A stretch of DNA of 30,766 bases from a virus: positions 1 to 30,766 of the IMG/VR virus record IMGVR_UViG_3300025102_000168. One strand, given 5' to 3'. Numbering within the stretch: position 1 is the first letter of the stretch; each line of letters opens with the position of its first letter. The notes under the pieces were generated by a model, which searched no databases, was not told the origin of the DNA, and was given only the letters and a program-made list of their open reading frames with translations. Shown here piece by piece: positions 1 to 5,681 of this stretch. A program made the position numbers and the translations under genes.

Positions 1-7
1 AGTCTTC

Positions 8-265
8 GTGCAGCAAAAAATTAATCTGTACTACTGCCAGGTCGATGACGATGACGATCACTTCCCATTAGCTATCGCTCGATTCACCGCTTATGACGAA
101 GACCACAAACCTCTATCTGTAGAGCAAGTGACTTACGAAAGTGACCCTAATTACTTTCAAGCTCAGGTCTCTGCTGCTCTTTCGTGCGGGGTTGACGTAA
201 GTGTTATTACCGCTTCACCAATGGAAGATTTTGCCTGGATCAAACAACTATCGCAACAAGCTTGA
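8..265 (+). CDS. Small acidic protein of unknown function (possibly 5' truncated)
   Basis: The ORF opens with GTG at position 8, only seven bases from the window edge. The true start may therefore lie outside the window. The 85-residue product has an aspartate run near residues 13-17 (DDDDD) and an otherwise mixed alpha/beta composition, with no signal peptide or membrane segment. I do not recognise a family. Its TGA stop (263-265) overlaps a TTG start for the next small ORF, which suggests a co-transcribed plus-strand pair. Confidence 0.55.
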   Translation: MQQKINLYYCQVDDDDDHFPLAIARFTAYDEDHKPLSVEQVTYESDPNYFQAQVSAALSCGVDVSVITASPMEDFAWIKQLSQQA

Positions 266-435
266 AACTTAAAATCTTTCGCAATGATGGCACATGGATT
301 GTGCTAACAGAGAATAATGAGATAACGTTCCACCAAACGCTTGCTGGAGCGATGGCTGATGCCTCTACCAAAATCAGGGCGTCAGCTTATGTTGGATCGT
401 CTGTATGCAGCAGTTCGTTCAGCGACAACTGCTGA
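262..435 (+). CDS. Small ORF, 57 aa, unknown function
   Basis: A TTG start at 262-264 overlaps the preceding TGA by two bases, and the frame runs to TGA at 433-435. The peptide begins MKLKIFRNDGTWIV and contains a F-x-x-TLAGAM-x-DA stretch. This 'short beta-hairpin with GTW, then a helix after TL' pattern is one I associate with tiny cyanophage proteins, but I cannot name a family. The last 31 bases overlap the next ORF (405-812) in another frame. Calling it real rests on the coupled start and the sensible composition; there is no clear ribosome binding site. Confidence 0.45.
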   Translation: MKLKIFRNDGTWIVLTENNEITFHQTLAGAMADASTKIRASAYVGSSVCSSSFSDNC

Positions 436-812
436 TATACAAAGGGCTGCAATGCTCCTTGAAGGAGCTAAAAAGATTAGAGCTGGGTCAAGCCGTCAGA
501 GGTCTTCCGCTCGATCAGCACAAGCAAATTCATGGAAGAAAAAAGTTGACAATTCAATATCATGGTAATGTCAATCTATTGTTCCACTCGGTAATGGCCA
601 ATAGGCACGGAGATCGTATTCGCTTCAGTGTACTGTTGGCGGAAGAGTACGCTCACCTATTGATTGAAGACGCAAATTTGCAGGGCCAGAAGCCGTCATC
701 CCTCATAAGAGACCTTGTCTATCAATACATACAATCACAGCATTACAACGCTACGCTTGCTTCCACAGCTGAAACTATTATTTCTGATATTCAAAAACTA
801 GAAACTCACTGA
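405..812 (+). CDS. Small protein with ribbon-helix-helix-like C-terminal half
   Basis: The 135-residue ORF starts at ATG 405. An in-frame ATG at 594 (residue 64) would give a 72-residue protein instead. After residue 64 the sequence reads as a short beta strand (RIRFSVLL), a helix (EEYAHLLIEDANLQG) and a second helix (PSSLIRDLVYQYIQ). That is the strand-helix-helix order of CopG/Arc-type DNA-binding proteins. A regulator is possible, but the DNA-contact strand is not diagnostic. Neither start has a convincing ribosome binding site. The 3' end overlaps the convergent minus-strand gene by 15 bases. Confidence 0.55.
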   Translation: MQQFVQRQLLIYKGLQCSLKELKRLELGQAVRGLPLDQHKQIHGRKKLTIQYHGNVNLLFHSVMANRHGDRIRFSVLLAEEYAHLLIEDANLQGQKPSSLIRDLVYQYIQSQHYNATLASTAETIISDIQKLETH

Positions 813-1028
813 TTCAAACTGTGAAATGCGTTTCACAGCTTGCCTAAGCAACTTGCCCTGATGCCACTGTTGACGCGCCATAGCAACACAAAGCTGTGAC
901 AACACATCTATGTTCTCGCAGTCCTCAATCTCTCTGATACTGCGTTCGAGCGTCAACTCCTCTTCAAGGCTTTGCTCAACGACCATCCATTCCATTGATG
1001 GATCGTAAGGCTCGTTTTTCGGAGGCAT
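798..1028 (-). CDS. Small helical-hairpin protein, distantly NblA-like in pattern
   Basis: I chose ATG at 1028 because GAGGAG lies four bases upstream, the best ribosome binding site in this region. A GTG at 1061 is the alternative and would add 11 residues. The 76-residue product has an acidic first helix (SLEEELTLERSIREIE), a turn, and a basic second helix ending in KLLRQAVKRI. The 'SLEEEL.L' opening and the two-helix layout recall NblA, the small cyanobacterial adaptor for phycobilisome degradation that some cyanophages carry. The match is by pattern only, and it could equally be an unrelated conserved cyanophage hypothetical. Confidence 0.7.
   Translation of the reverse strand: MPPKNEPYDPSMEWMVVEQSLEEELTLERSIREIEDCENIDVLSQLCVAMARQQWHQGKLLRQAVKRISQFESVSF
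819..838. repeat. Perfect inverted repeat near the convergent gene ends
   Basis: CTGTGAAA (819-826), loop TGCG and TTTCACAG (831-838) form an 8-bp perfect stem just beyond the stop of the plus-strand gene and inside the 3' end of the minus-strand gene. It could act as a weak bidirectional terminator or as an RNA 3'-end stabiliser. There is no good T-run on either side, so terminator function is uncertain. Confidence 0.5.
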
Positions 1029-1057
1029 AAGGCTCCTCACTCTTAAATCGTATGTAA

Positions 1058-1183
1058 TCACCTATAGCGGGAAATAACCAGTCCTGCACTGGCAAGCAAG
1101 CCTGCCAATTCACAGGTTGAACGCAGTTCATCACAACTGTCGTCCAGAACGCACTGATATATCCCCAGTTCATCGATCCACAA
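1058..1183 (-). CDS. Very small ORF, 41 aa, unknown function
   Basis: The frame runs from TTG at 1183 to TGA at 1058-1060, overlapping the end of the C39 peptidase gene by 14 bases. The peptide contains IDELGIYQCVLDD, CDELRSTCELAGLLASAGLVISRYR, read here as two short pieces. It is acidic, helix-forming and has three cysteines, with no sign of a random out-of-frame product. It fills the otherwise empty gap between two real genes and ends where the possible GTG start of the next gene begins (GTGA overlap). The start codon is uncertain and I do not recognise a family. Confidence 0.45.
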   Translation of the reverse strand: MWIDELGIYQCVLDDSCDELRSTCELAGLLASAGLVISRYR

Positions 1184-1889
1184 ATACAGCCCAGCCGCTT
1201 GCTTCTCCTTCGATAGACCAACGCTGGTAAAAAGCGGGACGCGACATCCTGATCAACTCACCTGACTTTGTGGTGTCATGGCCGCCATGATCCATATCTG
1301 GCTTACCCATGGGATCCATGGCAATGAACTCATCCTTGTCATAGCCAATGATTACGCTCCAATGACCACAGCCTTCGCTATCACACACTGCTGGTTTGCC
1401 TTTAGTTAGATCACCCTTATGCAACCAGCCAACCATGATTGGCCTGCCAGCATCAATCTCAATCTCAATATCCTCAACCCTGGCATCCCTGCGAAACTGA
1501 GCGTCCAGCCCAAGTGATCTCAACGCAGAAATTTGTGCATGGACTTCAGTCGTATCACCAAACTTTCGGCGTACTTGCCGGTAAGCGTCTTGGCTTTTTA
1601 CACCATGATGGAACGCCACAACCATTGCAGCCGCAGAGTCAAAACACTCCCGATAGCCGTAGCCGGTAGGACTATCTAGCTGGTTGTAATACGGGACTCC
1701 ATAAACCTCTTGGTGAATGCCGCTGGTTTTCCACATCTCAAACCATTCAGCATCATCATTGAGCAAGTCCTGATCGATGGCACGTTCTAGCTCTGCAATA
1801 GCAGCCAGTTGGTGAGGATCGTCTTTTTTAAAAAACTGAAAAAACGGAAGGAGTGACAATAAACCCACGATTACAACCCAAGCCCACAT
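1170..1889 (-). CDS. C39-like family cysteine peptidase with N-terminal membrane anchor
   Basis: The 239-residue protein starts with a hydrophobic helix (residues 2-20) followed by lysines. It then has a papain-like C39-type domain (PF13529-like). Visible active-site elements are Gln70 (oxyanion position, PYYNQLD), Cys82 in GYRECFDSA, His176 in GHWSVIIGYD and Asp192 in AMDPMG, all in the expected order. The block YGYRECFDSAAAMV...FGDTT...ALRSLGL...IDAGRPIMVGWLHKG is typical of C39-like peptidases that I recall in cyanophage genomes. The substrate is unknown; peptide cross-link cleavage during lysis or host protein processing are both possible. The stop overlaps a small downstream ORF, and the ATG directly abuts the TAA of the upstream 57-residue ORF. 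Confidence 0.88.
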   Translation of the reverse strand: MWAWVVIVGLLSLLPFFQFFKKDDPHQLAAIAELERAIDQDLLNDDAEWFEMWKTSGIHQEVYGVPYYNQLDSPTGYGYRECFDSAAAMVVAFHHGVKSQDAYRQVRRKFGDTTEVHAQISALRSLGLDAQFRRDARVEDIEIEIDAGRPIMVGWLHKGDLTKGKPAVCDSEGCGHWSVIIGYDKDEFIAMDPMGKPDMDHGGHDTTKSGELIRMSRPAFYQRWSIEGEASGWAVFVDR

Positions 1890-2063
1890 TTACTTCTCAA
1901 CCCGGCCTCCAGGAAAAAGTAGATCTTGCACATACTTGCAGGCCACATCGTCCAACTGATTGTCTGTTTGCTCGCTAATCTTGATCAAGCAGTCGAGTAG
2001 CAGCTGTTTTACGGCTTTTGATTTGATGAAGCCAAATAAAATTGGCTTTAGCAGTAACACCAT
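1890..2063 (-). CDS. Small helical protein, 57 aa, unknown function
   Basis: ATG at 2061-2063 opens a frame that stops with TAA at 1890-1892, directly abutting the ATG of the C39 peptidase gene. The peptide begins MVLLLKPILFGFIKSKAVKQ, has an amphipathic hydrophobic N-terminal helix, then an acidic middle (SEQTDNQLDDVACKYVQDLL) and a basic tail. It looks like a membrane-associated amphipathic helix followed by a helical hairpin. It reads as a genuine coding frame and exactly fills the space between its neighbours. The function is unknown; a lysis-related accessory role is only a guess from position. Confidence 0.68.
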   Translation of the reverse strand: MVLLLKPILFGFIKSKAVKQLLLDCLIKISEQTDNQLDDVACKYVQDLLFPGGRVEK

Positions 2064-2087
2064 GAAATTACTGTAAGTGCCGAAATT

Positions 2088-2342
2088 CTAAGTCCGATTG
2101 GCATGGCCTTCCAGTCGTGCAACATTTTGCTCTAGGTCTGAAATTCGAGCAAATAGCTCCTGATCTCTTACGCGCAAATCAGCGTGAAGAACATCCATGC
2201 GGCTCGCTAGGTTGTCTACAGCCGAGGTCAGACGCACCAACGAATCCCTCCCATGCTGTGTTTCACGGTTGGCACCTTTAATACCAGAAGCTGCCACGCC
2301 TATTGACGCACCAGCCACAGCAGCCCAGATTTCTACCACCAT
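2088..2342 (-). CDS. Membrane-anchored coiled-coil protein (lysis-region type)
   Basis: The 84-residue protein has an alanine/glycine-rich hydrophobic N-terminal segment (residues 2-22). A long heptad-like helix follows (residues 30-80: RLTSAVDNLASRMDVLHADL, then ISDLEQNVARLEGH). I recall very similar short proteins as a recurrent cyanophage family of unknown function. The shape, one small-residue membrane helix plus a coiled coil, is compatible with a holin/antiholin or spanin-like role, but nothing diagnostic is present. The gene heads a minus-strand group leading to the C39 peptidase and is divergent from the membrane protein gene at 2366, with only 23 bases between the two starts. Confidence 0.75.
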   Translation of the reverse strand: MVVEIWAAVAGASIGVAASGIKGANRETQHGRDSLVRLTSAVDNLASRMDVLHADLRVRDQELFARISDLEQNVARLEGHANRT

Positions 2343-2365
2343 TCGACCAATAGCGTTAATTCATC

Positions 2366-2632
2366 ATGGCAGAAGAACAGGCAAAGCAAGAGCAAGAACA
2401 AGACAACTCACGTTTAGGTGATGTCATTAAGGTTGTGTTGCTCGGTTGGGCAATGGCAATCCTGACCGCAAACTACCTTGGTGTTTTCAAGCAATCGCTT
2501 GATCCCACCTATCCAGCGTCAATATTGAGTGGTACGGCAGCGTCCTTTGGCTTAGCCGTTGGAGGCAACAAGAAGCTAAAAAAAGAAGAGCCTACAATTA
2601 AGGAACAAACCCCTACGTCCAAACCCAAATGA
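2366..2632 (+). CDS. Two-helix membrane protein, holin-like candidate
   Basis: The 88-residue protein has a charged, Gln/Glu-rich N-terminus. A first hydrophobic helix (VIKVVLLGWAMAILTANYLGV, about residues 20-40, named here by its ends) and a second Ala/Gly-rich helix (ILSGTAASFGLAVGG, about 53-67) follow, with a very basic/polar tail. Two helices, about 90 residues and a charged C-terminus fit class II holins. I recall homologues next to structural genes in cyanophages, always unassigned. It is first in a plus-strand group in which each gene overlaps the next by four bases (ATGA). Its ribosome binding site is not obvious. Confidence 0.75.
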   Translation: MAEEQAKQEQEQDNSRLGDVIKVVLLGWAMAILTANYLGVFKQSLDPTYPASILSGTAASFGLAVGGNKKLKKEEPTIKEQTPTSKPK

Positions 2633-3126
2633 GACGTTTTCTCTTTGTATCGTGCCTAACGTTTTTTGCGATAAGTCCTGCCTCGGCGGACATCACACAC
2701 GCTATTAAGTCCTCTATCTCTCTAACTGTTGATGGAGCAGGATCAATCTCGACGCGCGTACCGTCTTCAGTGGCAGTATCTGGTTCTAACGTCACTTTGG
2801 GTACTGCTCCTACTTTGGGGGCACTTACTTCCGGCACCGCTGTTGGGTACACTCCTGGTGCTTACAGTATTACTACTGCTGGTGACAGCTTTTCGTATAC
2901 AGAGTCGTACATAGAAGGTGATGACGTTCCAACCATACTCTCCACAACTGTTACTGCTGGCGTAGTACCAGCCATGCCTATCTTTGGCAGTAACACCACA
3001 ACTTCTGGCGGTGTAGCAGGCACTCTGGCGGGGACAATTGCGACTGATGGTGCAATTTCAATAACAGCAGGCGGAGCAGGTACTACAGCGGTTGGACAAG
3101 TCATTCAGGAGCTAACTATTAGATGA
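2629..3126 (+). CDS. Signal-peptide protein, Ser/Thr/Gly-rich, unknown function
   Basis: The 165-residue product starts with a textbook Sec signal peptide: MRR, a hydrophobic core, then ISPASA before DITHA, cleavage expected near residue 21. The mature part is rich in Ser, Thr, Gly, Ala and Val with alternating beta-strand patterning. It resembles a periplasmic or cell-surface beta protein rather than an enzyme. There are no cysteines in the mature chain and no membrane anchor. ATG at 2629 overlaps the previous stop (ATGA), and its own stop overlaps the next ATG the same way. It probably acts in the host envelope during infection, but no function can be assigned. Confidence 0.72.
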   Translation: MRRFLFVSCLTFFAISPASADITHAIKSSISLTVDGAGSISTRVPSSVAVSGSNVTLGTAPTLGALTSGTAVGYTPGAYSITTAGDSFSYTESYIEGDDVPTILSTTVTAGVVPAMPIFGSNTTTSGGVAGTLAGTIATDGAISITAGGAGTTAVGQVIQELTIR

Positions 3127-3545
3127 AAATATTGTTGCTATTGTTTCTTACAGCTCCAGCCGCAGCAATTCCTGTAGTTCCAAATTTTCAGCAAGGAGTT
3201 TTGTCTTCAACGACAAGAACAACGTCAAAAGTTGTTGAAGTTATCAACTCTTATGACTATCGAACAGGCTACGAATACACCGTAACCGGAACAAATATTT
3301 CCCCCGTTGGCGGTGCTATTGCTCCCGCTAGCCTGACTTCAACAACAAACACGCTTAATGGCGTTTCTAGTCGTTGGACTGGCCTTGACCCTGCTGACAA
3401 ACCTGTTTGGAACGTCGTCAAGCAAAATAAAGCATTCCAATTCACTGAAACGCTCCAAGGGCCAGGACTCACAAATCACACATTGATAAACAGAGAAACA
3501 GACATTGAATCTTTAACCGAAACGACCAGCACTTTTAGCCAATGA
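3123..3545 (+). CDS. Signal-peptide protein, beta-rich, unknown function
   Basis: The 140-residue protein has a short signal peptide (MKILLLLFLTAPAAA, cleavage near residue 15-16). The mature domain is Thr/Ser/Asn-rich and begins IPVVPNFQQGVLSST. A Tyr-rich strand pair (YDYRTGYEYTVTGTNI) and a C-terminal Thr/Glu-rich segment suggest a small beta sandwich. It is the second of three consecutive exported proteins on the plus strand, with ATGA overlaps at both ends. I recall similar gene trios in marine cyanophages, without a known role. Confidence 0.72.
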   Translation: MKILLLLFLTAPAAAIPVVPNFQQGVLSSTTRTTSKVVEVINSYDYRTGYEYTVTGTNISPVGGAIAPASLTSTTNTLNGVSSRWTGLDPADKPVWNVVKQNKAFQFTETLQGPGLTNHTLINRETDIESLTETTSTFSQ

Positions 3546-4273
3546 AGCGAGTTATTGCAACGCTTTTACTGCTAACCGCTCCAGCACAAGCACAGGTCAG
3601 TAGTACGGCAGCTCCGGTTGCAAATAGCAGCGGGTCAGTTACTAATCAGGCCGTGATGGTGACTCCTAGCAAAAATTTTAGCTCTGTAATTAACGGCGTT
3701 AGTTGTCAAGGTGCAACTCTAACAATTAACCCTTTCCTTAGTTCAACCACTGGCTGGTCTGATCCGTATGAAAGGTATTACAACGAACCTGTATATGACA
3801 CGCTTGATCTTGTTGGTGCGTTTGATCCTGAAGGCAATTCCATCCCAGATGGCAGACCTGACAACCCAGGAAACATTTTGTTCCACAAACCAGTCAGGAC
3901 AGGCCAGAAAACTAACTTTTCAGTCAATGGCGGCATCACTGCACAGATCTCAATCCCGTTAGACCGCAGTCATATCCGCACTTGTAGAGCTGCAGCTGAA
4001 AGACAAGTCGCAATCTTAGACGCAACTCTTGCGGATAAAAGATTAAATTACGAGATCGCAAGATTAAAAAATTGCTCGGCTCTTATGAAAGAAGGCGTTA
4101 TATTTCACCCCGATAGTCCATATGCATCAATCTGTGCTGATGTTGTACTAACCAATCCGCCAGGCGTGTTGCCGCGCCACATCCATTCAATACCTACTTC
4201 TTTAAAGACCGTTGAAAACGCCGACGCTGCCAAGCAGACTCAACAACAGTCGTCTTCCCCAGCTTCTCCTTAA
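3542..4273 (+). CDS. Signal-peptide protein, third of the exported trio
   Basis: The 243-residue product has a signal peptide (MKRVIATLLLLTAPAQA, cleavage near 17-18). A Ser/Asn-rich stretch with NQAVMVTP follows, then INGVSCQGATLTINPF, a central region with GGITAQISIPLD, and a helical segment (CRAAAERQVAILDATLADKR) with cysteines. The tail is Gln/Ser/Pro-rich. Cysteines near residues 55, 148, 175 and 195 could form disulphides after export. I recall the 'SVTNQAV...CQGATL...INPF' and 'ISIPLD...C' elements as recurring in marine phage hypotheticals. The 3' end overlaps the convergent gene by 80 bases. Confidence 0.75.
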   Translation: MKRVIATLLLLTAPAQAQVSSTAAPVANSSGSVTNQAVMVTPSKNFSSVINGVSCQGATLTINPFLSSTTGWSDPYERYYNEPVYDTLDLVGAFDPEGNSIPDGRPDNPGNILFHKPVRTGQKTNFSVNGGITAQISIPLDRSHIRTCRAAAERQVAILDATLADKRLNYEIARLKNCSALMKEGVIFHPDSPYASICADVVLTNPPGVLPRHIHSIPTSLKTVENADAAKQTQQQSSSPASP

Positions 4274-4952
4274 TCTTCTTGATTGTCTTTTTAACAAGAG
4301 GCTTAATCGTTTTTAGCAGTACATCGCCTAAAGGCTTGGCTATGACTGCCGCTGTTGTCGCGACAACCGCCACTGTCGCAGTAGTGACGACAACCGGCGA
4401 ACCAGGTAAATGGTTGCCGAGAATCGCTGGTATGTCCAACGACTTGAACTGGGTTTTGCATTCTCCATCGACTCGCTTGTAACCAGTGATAACAGCAGTC
4501 TGAAGCTTATTTTTTGCACCAATAGGTATTGCGTCTGGTGGCGGACATGGCAGTTCCGTGTCTAAATTTGGAATGTCAAGCGATTGAGAAACGCTTGGTG
4601 AAGGGGGCTTGGCCGGTTGTTTGTCAGCCGGTTTTTTCTTGGGATCAAGTGCTGGAGTTTTAGCTGCTCCATACGTCAACGTGCCGGGCGTAAAATCCAA
4701 CGCTTCGTATGACGGCATGGTGCCATCACATACAACAAAGTTGCCCTTTGGGTCATTGTCGTAGGCGCTATGGTTGCCAGGCTGTATGTTTCTGGTCTTA
4801 ACGCAGCCAGGAATATCAGCTATTGGGAAACCAAAGCCCGGTATTGCTGTAATAGGTGGCGTAGACGGAATGCTTTGCGGTGAAATACTTCTCCAAGTCG
4901 GTATTTCTGGAACGCCAATACGCTCCACACCGATCTCAGGTATTTCCGGCAC
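4194..4952 (-). CDS. Proline-rich protein with C-terminal membrane segment and basic tail
   Basis: The 252-residue product starts at GTG 4952 just after the preceding stop. Residues 1-50 are Pro/Ile/Glu-rich with repeated PEIP elements. A cysteine-containing central domain (GCVKTRN ... VVCDGTMPSYEALDF) and a Lys/Pro-rich linker (residues about 100-118) follow, then PCPPPDAIPIG. A hydrophobic Val/Thr/Ala helix (about 186-205) precedes a strongly basic C-terminus (VKKTIKKIKEKLGK). The layout suggests a membrane-tethered or virion-associated protein. I recall similar proteins in cyanophages but no function. It is the last minus-strand gene before the plus-strand island, which it overlaps tail-to-tail. 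Confidence 0.75.
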   Translation of the reverse strand: MPEIPEIGVERIGVPEIPTWRSISPQSIPSTPPITAIPGFGFPIADIPGCVKTRNIQPGNHSAYDNDPKGNFVVCDGTMPSYEALDFTPGTLTYGAAKTPALDPKKKPADKQPAKPPSPSVSQSLDIPNLDTELPCPPPDAIPIGAKNKLQTAVITGYKRVDGECKTQFKSLDIPAILGNHLPGSPVVVTTATVAVVATTAAVIAKPLGDVLLKTIKPLVKKTIKKIKEKLGKTTVVESAWQRRRFQRSLKK

Positions 4953-4956
4953 CTAA

Positions 4957-5193
4957 TTAGAACGGCAATTTAGGCGTTTCAATTGCTGGCCCTGTAGCTG
5001 ATGGCAATTTAGGCATTACGTCGTCAACTGCTGGAATCATGTCAGCCACAACCTTGGTCAACTCAAGCTTTAGCTCACTCATGTAATACTTTGTCAGCGA
5101 TGGAATGCGCGTGTAAAGCATTAATGATCCAACGACCATCGCTCCAGACATCACAAAGGCTGTAGCGCCAAGCAGATTAAAAACTTTTTGCAT
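4957..5193 (-). CDS. Small single-pass membrane protein
   Basis: I set the start at ATG 5193 (MQKVFNLLGATAFV) rather than the TTG at 5208, because the latter lies inside a terminator hairpin. The 78-residue product has one hydrophobic helix (about residues 5-27). An amphipathic helix (YYMSELKLELTKVVADMI) and a Pro-rich tail ending TPKLPF follow. The stop is four bases from the GTG of the next gene, so the two are likely co-translated. The C-terminal PxLP-rich motif resembles the Pro-rich N-terminus of the next protein, hinting that the two proteins interact or are related. Function unknown. Confidence 0.68.
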   Translation of the reverse strand: MQKVFNLLGATAFVMSGAMVVGSLMLYTRIPSLTKYYMSELKLELTKVVADMIPAVDDVMPKLPSATGPAIETPKLPF

Positions 5194-5194
5194 A

Positions 5195-5217
5195 ATAAAA
5201 AGCCCCAATTAAGGGGC
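5195..5217 (-). terminator. Intrinsic terminator after the beta-barrel gene
   Basis: On the minus strand GCCCC, loop TTAATT and GGGGC form a 5-bp GC stem, followed by TTTTTATTAT. It lies about 36 bases after the stop of the beta-barrel gene. The ATG of the next gene begins immediately after the T-run. Confidence 0.78.
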
Positions 5218-5253
5218 CACCAGTCTGTGTGAAGGACTTGAGAAAAGACTAGC

Positions 5254-5610
5254 TCAGAAGTTGTACTTGACGCCAACTTTTGTACCAACAGAAGGATCCT
5301 CATCTGCAGTGATGAAGCTCAGTTCGCCATAAACGCCAAACTGTTCTGTTGCTTGAACGCTGCCGCCAATCTTGCCGGACAGCTCAAACTCACCTTCTTC
5401 GCCTTGGGGCGAAACAAACGCTGGACCACCCTGCAGGTAGTAGTTGTAGACGCCTTCGCCACCGTCAAAACCAACGTGAATATCAGTCGTTGCACCTTGA
5501 TAGTCGCCGCCTGAATAACCAGCGTTATTCTCCACGTTCACATAAGGGCCTGCCAAGGCAGCTGAACCAGCGAGAACACCAGAAACAGCGACTGCGAATG
5601 CTTTGATCAT
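5254..5610 (-). CDS. Small outer-membrane beta-barrel-like protein with signal peptide
   Basis: The 118-residue protein begins with a signal peptide (MIKAFAVAVSGVLAGSAALA, cleavage before GPYVNVENN). Alternating Gly/aromatic beta strands follow: TTDIHVGFDGG, YNYYLQGGPAFVSP, FELSGKIGGSVQAT, FGVYGELSFIT and a final VGTKVGVKYNF. The C-terminal phenylalanine and the strand periodicity are hallmarks of outer-membrane porin-like barrels, though about 98 mature residues is short (perhaps four to six strands, or an oligomeric barrel). I recall homologues in marine cyanophages. With its own terminator and flanking gaps it looks like a moron gene altering the host surface. It has no clear ribosome binding site. 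Confidence 0.8.
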   Translation of the reverse strand: MIKAFAVAVSGVLAGSAALAGPYVNVENNAGYSGGDYQGATTDIHVGFDGGEGVYNYYLQGGPAFVSPQGEEGEFELSGKIGGSVQATEQFGVYGELSFITADEDPSVGTKVGVKYNF

Positions 5611-5681
5611 TTGTAGAAGGGGTTGAGTTTTCTTGAACCAGATTAGCTGGCTTAGTCAATGGACAGTTAGAAATCTGCTCC

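Noticed and set aside
341-568. 75-residue plus-strand ORF, Arg/Ser-rich
   Set aside because: It lies inside the overlap of two better ORFs, has low-complexity Arg/Ser composition and no ribosome binding site.
976-1221. 81-residue minus-strand ORF with many Cys/Trp/Arg residues
   Set aside because: It overlaps the C39 gene end and the start of the next gene, and its composition is like a shadow frame. The 41-residue frame in the same gap is better formed.
2613-2852. 79-residue minus-strand ORF opposite the first exported protein
   Set aside because: It is antisense to a well-supported signal-peptide gene and has no features of its own.
5611-5681. Promoter for the beta-barrel gene in the gap upstream of it
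   Set aside because: A TTGACT box is present, but the TAATCT that follows is only 8 bases away. No standard promoter spacing or ribosome binding site can be supported.
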